From: Sciurus carolinensis
Taxonomy: Eukaryota > Chordata > Mammalia > Rodentia > Sciuridae
Direction of reading: 5' to 3'
Length of the DNA stretch: 64,000 nucleotides
NCBI RefSeq assembly: GCF_902686445.1
Contig: NC_062214.1
Coordinates: 42,665,454 to 42,729,453, forward strand
Shown: positions 11,495 through 20,859 of the stretch, in pieces
Numbering within the stretch: the first letter of the stretch is position 1
Layout of the letters: each line of letters opens with the position of its first letter
Notes under the pieces: generated by a model
What the model was told of the DNA's origin: nothing
The model's database searches: none
What the model saw: only the letters and a program-made list of their open reading frames with translations
Translations under genes and position numbers: made by a program

Positions 11495-12420
11495 AGGGGA
11501 ACAGGACCCTCAGATATTTCAGACGGAAGGAATTTAATACGGTGAATTGGTTACTCAGGTACAATAATCTCCCCTTATCTGTGGTTTTGCTTTCCATGGC
11601 TTTGGTTACCTGTGGTTTAACAGAGGTTCAAAAATATTAAATGGAAAATTCCAGAAAAGCACAATTTATAAGTATTCGTTAATTTTTATTTCAGCATATT
11701 GATATAATATTATATTTTGTTACTCATTGTTATTGTTGCCCTTTTACAGTGCTTAATTTATAAATTAAACTTTACCATGTGGTATGTATGTATATATAGG
11801 AAAAAAACAGTACATATGGGGTTTGAGGCTATGGTTATTTTCAGATAGTCACAAAATGTCTCGGAATGCTCTCCCCGAAGATAAGGAAGAACTACTATAT
11901 TACAAGGACTGGTGATGCAAACAGGAAAAGGTGAAAATACTTAATGGTTAATAACTGCAGAAAGCCATGAGCATTTCGGGGGCTGGAGGAACAACATGGA
12001 GAATGGGATAACCCAGAGCCATCGATCAGTTGGCCACCAGAGCTGCTGAAGCAGGAACCCCAGAAGCCATACTCATTGCACTTCTGCTGGAGGGACAACT
12101 TGAAGCTGAAAAACAACAAGATTATCTTTCCCTTCTAGTGCCTTCCAGTATCTCTCCAGTACCTCCTATTGGCTGAATCCAAGTAGAAGTCGGTTGGCAA
12201 GAGCCTGGGAAAGGCCCCCTGCAGGGTTCCAACCCCTTTGGCAGACAGCAAGCACAGAAGACAGAAATGGAGCCAAGAGCCAGTAAGTTCACAATGCGGG
12301 AGGCAAATGGAGAAGGAGTATGTGGATGGATGTAAGGAAGACCCATCCAATAGCCAGAACCAGACAAACATGGCAGGACGAGGGGAGAGCGCCTCTCTTC
12401 TGAGCTCATTCTGTAAAGTA
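11495..12420. mobile_element. Old ERVL-like LTR, split by a Tigger element
   Basis: The left piece 'aaggaatttaatacggtgaa' and the right piece from about 11900 ('actggtgatgcaaacaggaa' through 'cctcctattggctgaatcca') have the character of an old LTR. The block around 12150-12235 resembles that at 53115-53210 ('cctcccattggctgagccaa'), so these are two copies of one family in the same orientation. I cannot name the subfamily. Frames up to 115 codons on the minus strand lie within it. Confidence 0.5.
11562..11897. mobile_element. Tigger (TcMar) nonautonomous element, MER2/Tigger1-type ends
   Basis: The left end 'ataatctccccttatctgtg' and right end 'ccccgaagataaggaagaac' form eroded inverted terminal repeats, bordered by TA as expected for mariner/Tigger insertion. 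Internal 'aaatattaaatggaaaattc' and 'ataggaaaaaaacagtacat' match this family. Another, larger piece lies in the opposite orientation at the right end of the window. Confidence 0.82.
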
Positions 12421-12424
12421 TAAC

Positions 12425-13035
12425 TAAGTTCCAGTGTCCCATAGGTCACTGGACAAGATGTTTTATAAGGTCCCTTCGACACCCAAGATACTCAGATTCC
12501 ACTTGCTTATTGTCTCCTATAGGTGTGCGCTCTGTTGCGTGGTTAGAGCATTTCACAAGGGTGTGGATTCTGTGGTTCTCATTAGACATGGATCTCCCTG
12601 GGAACCAGGCTCACAGCAGTCTTCTCATCCCATTGCCTCCCAACCTCTTGATGCAGCCTTCAATCTGGTTATCACCAGATTGGTGAGCGCCTCTGTGCTG
12701 GGGATTATTTATAACTCTGCTCAGCTCTTGAAATGTACCTAGGGTCTTAAAGGAAAGATCCCTTCCAGAAAATGGACAGGTACCAAAAATAAATTATCCA
12801 GAAAAAAAAAAAAAACCCTTTTCTCCATCACAAAAAGAAACTTAAGCACTCATTAACCTTAAGAATCAGTAGTATTTTCTAATTTGAGACCAGTAGGCAG
12901 AACCATGAATATTCACGAGCTTACTTCTGAAATGAAAGTGTTTGAAACCCTTCTTTTAGGTACTGCCCATTCTAAAACTACTATTAGTACACAAAAGGCT
13001 GATTGACCCCTAGATTCTTTAACAATGAGATTTGA
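12425..13035. other. Unique sequence with a short A-run
   Basis: A 13-base A-run occurs near 12803-12815. The 102-codon plus-strand frame (12434-12742) shows no recognisable features. Confidence 0.45.
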
Positions 13036-13039
13036 AGCA

Positions 13040-13471
13040 TGTTATGGTTTGGATATGAGGTGTCCCCCAAAAGTTCCTGTGTTGATGCAGGAATATTTGG
13101 AGGTGATATGATTGGATTGTGGGAACTGTAACCTAATCAGTCCATCCTAGTCTGAATGAACTGAGGAGGTGGTGACTGTAGGCAGGTGGGCATGGCTGGA
13201 GGAGGTGGGTCACTGGGGGCATGCCCTGGAAGGGTGCATCTTCCCTGCAACCCCTTCCTCTCCCTCCCTTTCTCTGCTTCCTGGCTGCCTTGAAGTGAGC
13301 AGCTTCCCTCCACTGAGCCCTTTGACCATAACAAGGTTTTGCCTCACTTTGGGCCCAGAGCAAGGGAGTCAGCCATCTGTGGCCTGAGACCTCTGAAAGC
13401 ATGAGCCCCAAACAAATTCTTCCTCTTCTAAGTTGTTCTTATTGGGAATCTTGGTCAAAGCTGACTAACAG
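13040..13471 (+). mobile_element. Solitary MaLR-type LTR
   Basis: It begins 'tgttatggtttggatatgag' and ends 'gctgactaaca'. It is the same family as the LTR at 10731-11133 and is longer by an internal 'gaactgaggaggtggtgact' segment. Minus-strand frames of 92 and 65 codons inside it are incidental. Confidence 0.78.
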
Positions 13472-13719
13472 CTTTGTTAGAACATGCTCTGTTCTGACAC
13501 AAGTTAATTCCTGATGACGGCAAGAGGGGAAACTAGCCAGATCATCAATTTCAGATCAAAAGCCTGTGGTCGAGGAGATGTCCAGGTGGATTTATAAACT
13601 GCACTGGCCCCACCCATACTAATAGTGATTGTTTCCATGTTGGCCCCCATATTGATCTAGTCTCCCATCATTCAATTCATTAAGTTCTGTGGGAGCCAAC
13701 CCAACATGAGGAAGAGGGT

Positions 13720-14091
13720 TGCTATACTTTGGATCTTGAATGTTCTCTGAAGGCCCTTGTGTTGGGTTAGTCCTCAGTGTGGCAATGCTGGGAGATGGTG
13801 GAACCTTTAGGTGGTGGGTCTAGTGGGAGGTCCTTAAGTCACTGGGGGTGTGCCCCTGGAGGGGACTGTGGGACCCCAGTCTCCTTTGCTTCCTGGCCAT
13901 GAGGTAAGTAGTTTGCCCCAACCCATGCTCCCTGCCATTGCCATCTGGAACACCCACCAGAGGCTCAAAGCAATGGGTCCAACCAATCATAGACTAGAAG
14001 CTCCAAAACTGTAGACCAAAACAAACCTTTTCCCATTATAAGTTAGTCACCTCAGCTATTTCATTATGGTGACAGAAAGCTGACTAACACA
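13720..14091 (+). mobile_element. Solitary MaLR-type LTR with 5-base TSD
   Basis: It starts TGCTATACTTTGGATC and ends ACTAACACA. The flanks agggt (13715-13719) and ggggt (14092-14096) fit a 5-base target-site duplication with one change. It is the same family as the LTR at 26491-26875 ('tttggatcttgaa' start). Confidence 0.8.
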
Positions 14092-14204
14092 GGGGTAACA
14101 TAGCACCCTAAATGTCTGACTAGTAATCTCCTAGGTCTCATGGACCTGGCCTTGCTTTCTTTCCCTCCCTGGATCTTGTGATTTCTTTTTTCGGAGTTGG
14201 TTAA

Positions 14205-14350
14205 GTCAGTGGTTCTTGACCATGGCTGCACATTACAGCCACCCTTTAAATATCCAGATACTAGGCTGCACTACTGATCGCCAACCAGAGCTGTCTCTGG
14301 GAATGCACCTCAGTGTTGTATCACTCAGGTGATTTCAATGCACAGCCGAG
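14205..14350 (+). mobile_element. MER5-type hAT-Charlie MITE
   Basis: It begins 'cagtggttcttgaccatggc' followed by 'tgcacattacagcc' and ends near 'gtgatttcaatgcacagccg', the expected near-palindromic arms of MER5A/B elements. Confidence 0.75.
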
Positions 14351-14357
14351 GTAGATG

Positions 14358-14865
14358 TGGTAGCTGGTGTCTTAAATGCTGCCATTGTTCCCACCCTCCC
14401 TAACTGGCATGCAGTTCCCCATAGAGAGGGCATGTCTGTTCTGACCCCTTGACTGTGGGCAGAAGTGACACATGCCAATTTCAGCCTAGCTTATAAAAGA
14501 AGTGGCGGTTTCTTCTTTCTTCCTCATAAAATATTTTCTTTGGGGACATTCCGGATCAGAAAGCAGCTGCTTTGCTGTGAAAAGTCTAAGTCACATGGAG
14601 AGGCCACATGTAGGAGGGTAGGGTCAATAGCCCAGCTAATTTCCTACCTTCAACTGCCAACCATGTGCAGGGGGCTTCTTGGAAATCCAGCCCAGTGCAG
14701 CCTTTAGATGACTGCTGTCCCAGTTGACGTCCAACAGTAGCATATGAGGGACCCCAAGTGAATACTGCCTTGCTGAGCCCAGGAAACCCCTGAGACCATG
14801 AGGGCTAGTAACGAGTTGTTGATTTGCAGTCATTGTCTATTATACAGCACAGTCAGCTAACAGCT
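14358..14865 (+). mobile_element. Degenerate LTR-like repeat
   Basis: The sequence carries an old-LTR pattern: 'gcctttagatgactgctgtc', 'gtgaatactgccttgctgag' and 'gagaccatgagggctagtaa'. The similar but shorter element at 16.69-16.91 kb may be related. Subfamily not named. Confidence 0.45.
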
Positions 14866-14959
14866 GAGAACCACTGGATCAAGAGAAATCATCCAGAGAT
14901 AAACACAGGAAAACATTTTCCTAAGGTACACACTGTCCCTTAGGGAAGAGGGTGCCCTC

Positions 14960-15292
14960 TGAAATATCCCCCAAAGGCCCATGCATTTGAAGTGTGGTTC
15001 CTAGCCTGTGGTGCTATTGGAAAGTGGTGAAATCTTCAGGAGGTGACACCTCATGGGGGCATGCCGTGGAAGGAAATATTGAATCCCTGTCCCCTCCTCT
15101 TCTCTTTTATTTCCTAGCCTCCATGAAGTGAACAAACCTTCTTTGTACTCCCATACTGTGCTGCCACAGGCCCAAAGAGTCAAGCAGCCATGGACTGAAA
15201 CGTCTGAAGCTGCAAGCCAAAAAATTATTCTCCTTTTAAGTTGATTTTCTCAGGTATTTTGTCACAGTGATGGAAATCGTACTAATAAAGCC
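14960..15292 (+). mobile_element. Solitary MaLR-type LTR
   Basis: It contains 'gaaatatcccccaaaggccc', 'cctcatgggggcatgccgtg' and 'ttgattttctcaggtatttt', and ends 'ggaaatcgtactaataa'. The layout matches the neighbouring LTRs. Confidence 0.72.
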
Positions 15293-15469
15293 AGCTCCAC
15301 CCACATTTGAAGTCCTGCCCCCCTCCCACTGTCACGAAGTACTGCTACTGCAGAAGCAAGGGCAACTGTCCAAGTAGAAGCTATTCATACAGTGATCTCT
15401 TCTAGTCCAAGTAGGTATTTACTATGTTTTAATTTTACTATAGAGATTACTAATTTTTGTATAGTGTAT

Positions 15470-15843
15470 GTTAGTCATCTTTCTGTCACTGTAACAAAAT
15501 ACCTGAGAAAATCAACTTAGAAGAGGAAAGACTTATTTTGACTCATGGTTTCAGAGGTTACAGTCCATGGTCACCTGTCTCTATTGTTCCTGGGTCTGTG
15601 GTATGACAGAACATCATGGTGCTGAGCATGTGGTAGAACAGGGTTTCTCAGCTCATGGCAGCCAGGAAACAGAGAAAGAAAGATAGGGGAGAACCTGGGG
15701 AATAATATGCCCTTCACAGGCATGCCTTCAGTGACCTAATTCCAATGATGAGTCAGAGCTCTCATGAGTCAATCACCTTCCAAAGACCCCACTGCACTGA
15801 GGTCTCAGCCTTCAACACATGAGTTTTGGGGAAATATATAATA
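15470..15843 (-). mobile_element. MaLR-type LTR, antisense, with TSD
   Basis: It reads 'gttagtcatctttctgtcac' then 'caaaatacctgagaaaatca', the reverse of a MaLR 3' end. The sequence atagtgtat occurs at 15461-15469 and 15844-15852 and brackets the element, supporting an insertion with a target-site duplication. Confidence 0.78.
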
Positions 15844-16159
15844 ATAGTGTATATAATTCAAAGAATTCTCACTCCTACTAGGTCATTTTGATAAGAAAGG
15901 AAGAAAAATATGATCTATAGTCCATTCTGCAGAAGAGGCAGCTAAAACGCTAAAGGGGCTTTACAACTTAGGCCCAAATGGCATAACACATAATAGACTT
16001 GGAATTAAGTTCAGCTTTCCCTGAGTGTAATACACAGAACAGCTTTATTATGCTTCTTTGTTTTGGAAAAACAAATTTTCCTGTTTTGAGAGCGTGGTAG
16101 AGTGTGGTAGAAATTTCTGGTTGCCTTTCAATATACATTTTCCCTTTGGGACTTGATGA

Positions 16160-16592
16160 CTATATTTGTCTGTTTTACGTTGCTGTGACCAAATAGCTAA
16201 GGCTGGGTGCTTCACAAAGGAAACAGGTTTATTTTGCTCACTATTCTGGAAATTCAAGAGCATGATGCTGGCATCCGCGTGACTCTGGAGTGGGCCTCCT
16301 GGTGGATGACATCACAGTGGTGGGAATGTACAGAAGAGATCCCATGGCAAGATGTGAAGCAAGAGGGAGACAATATGCCAAATATGCCTCATAACAACTT
16401 ATTCTTGAGAACTCATTCACTCCATAAAACAAGCTTTAATTCACCCATGAGGTTTGAGCCTCTGCTAACCTAGTAACCTTCTAGTAGGTTTCCCTCTCAG
16501 TCTCCCCACCTCGCCAACTCTACACTAGGGACCAGCCTTCCAACACACCAACCTCTGGGAGACACATTCTAGTCATATCCAAACCACAACAA
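16160..16592 (-). mobile_element. MaLR-type LTR, antisense, about full length
   Basis: It starts 'tatttgtctgttttacgttg', passes 'gaaacaggtttattttgctc' and ends 'tccaaaccacaacaa', the antisense MaLR arrangement. Short frames on both strands are incidental. Confidence 0.78.
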
Positions 16593-16687
16593 TATTATAA
16601 CCCTGATTTTACTCAAGGAAGTAGTTATCTGGCTAAAACTCTTTCCCAATCTCTTTTGAAGATAGTATAGGCATTTGATTAGTGAGA

Positions 16688-16912
16688 TGTAAGCCTCAGA
16701 GTTGCATGGGGCTCCCAGGAAGCCTGCTGCAAAGGGATCTGTCTCAATTAAGAAAAAAAAATGCCCTTTTTGCTTTACCTCCTTCTTCCGACTGCAGTTC
16801 TCATGATGACTGGAACTCCAGAAGCTATATCAGACTCACGATACAAACCACTGAGAGTGTGGGGATTGTTTGTTATGCAGCATTATCAGAGAAGTAACTG
16901 ATTAATACACCA
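16688..16912 (+). mobile_element. Degenerate LTR-like remnant
   Basis: The end 'gtttgttatgcagcattatc' and 'taactgattaatac' resembles the 3' end of MLT1-type LTRs ('ttatgcagcaatagataact'). The upstream part is heavily diverged. Confidence 0.5.
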
Positions 16913-16961
16913 TCATTCACATAGCCACACCATCATCCTTCCCTCATGCATCTCTCTCATG

Positions 16962-17540
16962 CCTGGTTTCTAATCCCCAAGTCCTAGATCTTCCTCAACA
17001 CCAGCACATCCTCTCCAGCCCCTCTCCTCTGCCCTCATTCAGGTCTCATCCCTCTGGATTAGAGTGGCTTTCCTGGTGGGCTGGGGATATAAATCATTGG
17101 TAGAGTGCTTGCCTCAGAAGCACAAGGCCCTGGGTTCAGTCCCCAGCACTGCAAAAAAAAAAAAAAAAAAAGTGACTTTCCTGCATCTAGATTGGCCAAC
17201 ATAGGTCTACCCTCTAGGGTAGCCACAGTGAGTTTTCTGAAGTATATATCAGATCACAATCTCCTTCCCTTTAGAACCTTCCATGGGTTTTAGTTCAGGG
17301 AGTGTCCCTGGGTCTAAGAGAGTCATGTACAATGGCTTCTGCATGCACCTGCTGTTGCTTTTTCTGGGTGACACTTTCTACCTTGAACCTGACTTTGTCC
17401 CAGTTCCTGCTGTGCTAAGCTGTGAATTCCTCCCAGCCACTCCCCTGATTCCCCACAGTCAGGCTGGGGTGTTGCTGGATACTGCCCAACCCAGCACTCT
17501 GACCTTACCCCTATGTTGCTCTTTAGGACACTATTAAAAT
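16962..17540 (+). mobile_element. L2 LINE 3' region, sense, split by an ID SINE
   Basis: It has typical L2 text: 'atatcagatcacaatctcct', 'tccctttagaaccttccatg' and 'cctgactttgtcccagttcc'-type blocks. An ID element at 17076-17171 separates the halves. Confidence 0.6.
17076..17171 (+). mobile_element. ID SINE, sense, with 12-base TSD
   Basis: A box region 'gataaatcattggtaga'-like, 'gtgcttgcctcagaagcac', B box 'gggttcagtcc', then an A-tail of about 19 bases. It is flanked by gtggctttcctg (17064-17075) and gtgactttcctg (17172-17183). Confidence 0.92.
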
Positions 17541-17551
17541 TGCCTGCAGAC

Positions 17552-18292
17552 CTGAGAGTGGGAATGTATATTAGTAACAGCCATTATGGGGAACAGCATG
17601 GAGTTTCCTCAAAATATATAAAAGTAGAACTAATGTATGATCAAAAAAACCTTACTTCTGGATATATATATATATAAATTAAAATCAGTTTGTGGAGGTA
17701 TCTGCACCCCCATGTTCACTGCAGCACTACTTACAATAGTCAAGATATAGAATCAACTTTGGTGTCTGTCAACATAGGAATAAAAAATGTGGTAACTAGA
17801 CACAACAGAATACTATCCAGCCTTTAAAAAGAAGATCCTGCCATTTGCATGACACAGGTGAACATGGATGATATTACGCTAAGTGCAATAAGCCAGGTTC
17901 AGAAAGACAAACGCCACGTGATTTCACTGACATGTAGAATCTTACAAAGTTGAACCTATAATAATAGTAAAATGCTGACTACCCTCAGGGACGGTGGCGG
18001 GGATGGGGGAAGGAAGGTGACCAAGTCATACAAAGTTCTAGTTAGACAGGAGGAATATGTTTTCAAGAGCTATTGCACAGCATGATGACCATGGTTAATA
18101 AAAACATAGTGTTAAAATTGCCAAAAGAATAGCTTTTAAATATCCTCACTACAAAGAAATCATAAATAGAGATGATGGCTATGTTAATTAGTTTGATAAA
18201 ATCAACTCGCAATGCAAACCTATATCAGAACACCACACTGTACCCCACGAAATGTGTACAATTACTATTTGTCCCTTAAAAATAAAAACTTA
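17552..18292 (+). mobile_element. L1 LINE 3' end (3' UTR and A-tail), sense
   Basis: The L1M-type 3' text is in order: 'tctgcacccccatgttcact', 'acaatagtcaagatatagaa', 'ggaataaaaaatgtggtaac', 'ataagccaggttcagaaaga', 'aatgtgtacaattactattt' and 'cccttaaaaataaaaac'. It includes a short (AT)n tract at about 17661-17676. Only the last 0.74 kb is present. Confidence 0.88.
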
Positions 18293-18299
18293 CATTTTA

Positions 18300-18425
18300 T
18301 TTATTTATGTAATTTTGCAACAAAACGCACACACTTAAAACTGCCTGTGACTTGTCTGGCTCTCCCATAAACTGTGAACTCTCTGAGGACAGGGCCTGAG
18401 TGTGTTTCACCCCAATAAGCTCTGC
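18300..18425 (+). mobile_element. Possible L2 LINE scrap
   Basis: 'cataaactgtgaactctctg' and 'aggacagggcctgagtgtg' follow the L2 3' pattern (aatgtaagctccatgagggc/agggactttgt). Short and diverged. Confidence 0.45.
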
Positions 18426-19300
18426 ACTCATTACCAGCTCAGAGGCCCCCACCGCTGTCAGCAAAGGAGCTGGACCTGACGGCATCCATTCTGGAGGAGA
18501 TGTATGTGGCTGGGCTCTGCCTGGAAGCAGTGGGCCTGACTTTCTAGAAAATACAGGGCTGGAGGGAAACGAAAGCCAAGGAAGGAGAAAATGAAGGGGG
18601 AGAAGGGGAGAAGGGAGTGGGTGGCGTGAGGAGGGAAGGAGTCAGAAATGTCAAGATGGAGGAGTGCGGAGGAAAGAGGACAGGCATGAGCAGGAGGTCT
18701 GCAGACTCTATCATCACTCCCAGCTCTCTCCTCAGCTCCCCCATAGAACTGGCTCGGGCCATGTGTGCAGTTGGCTCGGGATTCCAGTTCTGGTGCCAGA
18801 ACCATAAACCGAGAGTGGGAGAGACGTGGGGCCCAGACGAGGCGAGGCCTGGCTGCCCGGCGAGGCCGCAGGGCCGGGCTGCTCCTCTCCAGCAGCCCCA
18901 GAGGCAGGCCAAGAATTCTCCAAACCCAAGGCCGGGGAGGAGGGGTGGAAGGGGCTGGGACTGAGGGTGACAGCAGGGAAGCCCCTGGGGCCTGCTGTGG
19001 GCCTGCTGCAGAGAGCTGAGCTATAGCAGAGAGAGAGCTCCAGGCCACAGCTTGTGAATCCCAGCTATGTGCTGGGAAGGGCTAGACCAGCCAGGAATGT
19101 GGTTAGAGAGCCCGCATCTGGAGCAGCTCAAGACACAGGGGCTTTGTGTCAAAGGGGACTGCTCAGAGCAGCAGGACCAGCCTTGGGATCTCAGCCTGGG
19201 GGTACACCTGGCCTGGCTTCCCAGAGCCCTTGACTTTGAGAATCACCTGGGGCCCAGACAAGGAGGTAGAGGGACTTTGAAAAGTACATAGTTCCTGGTA
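18426..19300. other. Unique, partly GC- and CpG-rich region with long antisense open frame
   Basis: The block at about 18770-18960 has roughly ten CpG sites in under 200 bases, unusual for this window. On the minus strand a 196-codon frame (18458-19048) is the longest here. Its conceptual product is rich in P, S, A and L with no domain, signal peptide or catalytic motif I recognise, and overlapping frames on both strands are equally open. High GC alone lengthens open frames. It could be a weak CpG promoter or an exon of an unknown transcript, but I do not call a gene. Confidence 0.35.
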
Positions 19301-19304
19301 ACCC

Positions 19305-19386
19305 TCAGAACCACTGGAGAACTTTATATATAAATATATACTTTAAATGTAAATAAATACATATATAAAGTTCTCCGTGGTTCTGA
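19305..19386. repeat. Near-perfect inverted repeat (hairpin)
   Basis: The left arm at 19305-19331 and right arm at 19361-19386 are reverse complements over 26 bases, with one unpaired T in the left arm. The loop is about 29 bases of AT-rich sequence. The arms contain 'gaaccactgg', the reverse of a hAT-type end (ccagtggttc), so this may be a minimal hAT-related MITE. Confidence 0.85.
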
Positions 19387-19419
19387 AGGGCAACAAAATT
19401 GGGAACCATTGATCTAGAT

Positions 19420-19722
19420 CAGGGATCAGTAAACTTTTTCTGAAAAGAGTCAAATGGTAAATATTTTAGGCTTTGTGGGCCATGATGATCTCTGTCACAA
19501 GGACTCAACTCTGTTTTGGATGGAGAACACAGCCATCAAAGATGCACACATGAATAAGCACAGCCGTGTTTCAATCAAACCTTTTTACGCTGAATTTCAT
19601 AGATTTTCTACATTTGAATTTTTAAAAGTCAAGTTTCATCGAATTTTTATATATCGTGAAATAATTGCCTTCTTCCAGTTTTTGCCCCCACCACCATTAA
19701 AAATGTGAAATCCACCCTTAGC
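19420..19722 (+). mobile_element. hAT-Charlie element (MER1-type)
   Basis: The start 'cagggatcagtaaacttttt' is a recognisable end of MER1-type elements, followed by 'aaatattttaggctttgtgg' and 'gccatgatgatctctgtcac'. It is a longer relative of the 5.8 kb copy. Confidence 0.78.
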
Positions 19723-19724
19723 TG

Positions 19725-20700
19725 AAATCGCGTGGTGGATGGGACTGTAGTTTATATACCCGGATTCAGACCAGAGCTATGATGAAGGAATCCGTGTTGA
19801 AGCAGATTGGGTAATTAGAAACTTTAAGAGCCATTTGACATTGCTGTGGCTTCCCAGCAAGTGTCCCATGACACCACAACGCAGGTGGGATGAGGGTAAA
19901 GCCACGTGGTACCCAGCCTGGAACCTGCTGTGTCCTGGTCTCATGTGCTCAGTGATGGGCTGGGAATTTCAAAAACGGGCCCTTTACTCCAGAAGATTTG
20001 AAAAGGAGTGATTTAAATTATTCCTTTGACCCCAGGGAGGATTTGAATCCTCCCACCAAGATCTATAATCCCCTTAAAATCTATAGTCCTAACCACAGAG
20101 AACAAACAAAAACACATTTTTATGCATGAAAAAAAAAAAAAAAGAACTGCAAAGGAATACAGCAACTGATTAGTGAAGATTGACAATGCATTTTTTTTTG
20201 TATTCATCTGTTTTCCAAGTTTTTTTTTTTTAAAGGAACGTGTGAATTTATAATTGAGAGTTTAAAAAAAAAAAAAATAAGTGGCTTTTTAAAAATCCTC
20301 TGGAGAGTAATCTCTCTGTTGAACCACCCTCCCAGTGACTCCCAACCCTTCAGTCAGGAAGTACTTTTTCATATTTAATCTGCTTCTAGAGAATTGGAGA
20401 AGAGAAAGAAGAAAATGAAAAACACATGCCGTCCTTTTGACTGCAGAGCTCCAGTTCATTCTTTGTTATTTTTAACATCAGGCTCGTGGGCAGTAGGGAG
20501 GAGGGTCGGGGCTGGAGATGTGAATGATCACGAGTCTCTCGTCACAGGACCAGAGAGCCGGGCTTCCCACGCTGACCTCTCCTCTCCAGGGTATCCCAGC
20601 AACTGGATCCCAGTTATTCTCAAAGTCACCCGGGAACTGCAACAGAGCATGTGGGAGAGAGTTCAGGGTAACGTCACAGACTTCTAGGGACACGGCACAA
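19725..20700. other. Unique sequence with A- and T-runs
   Basis: A-runs occur at about 20129-20143 and 20264-20277 and T-runs near 20191-20198 and 20220-20231. No gene or named repeat is seen. Two overlapping plus-strand frames of about 100 codons (20394-20826) are unremarkable. Confidence 0.45.
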
Positions 20701-20704
20701 CACC

Positions 20705-20855
20705 CAGTGTCCAGGGATCCCAGGATTCAGTGGACTTGGGCTCAAATCCTGACTCGGCCACTGTTCACTGTGAAGCTCAGGCAGAGCAGAGGAATTCACG
20801 GAGCCTCGGTTTCCTCCTTTGGATAATGGGAGTAAATCTCACGACACCACCCGAG
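20705..20855 (+). mobile_element. MIR SINE fragment
   Basis: 'gacttgggctcaaatcctga' and 'ctcggccact' then 'ggtttcctcctttggataat' and 'gggagtaaat' reproduce the MIR right half. Confidence 0.75.
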
Positions 20856-20859
20856 GTGT

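Noticed and set aside
10731..16592. Possible intact endogenous retrovirus
   Set aside because: Only LTR-like sequence is seen; no gag, pol or env pattern lies between LTRs.
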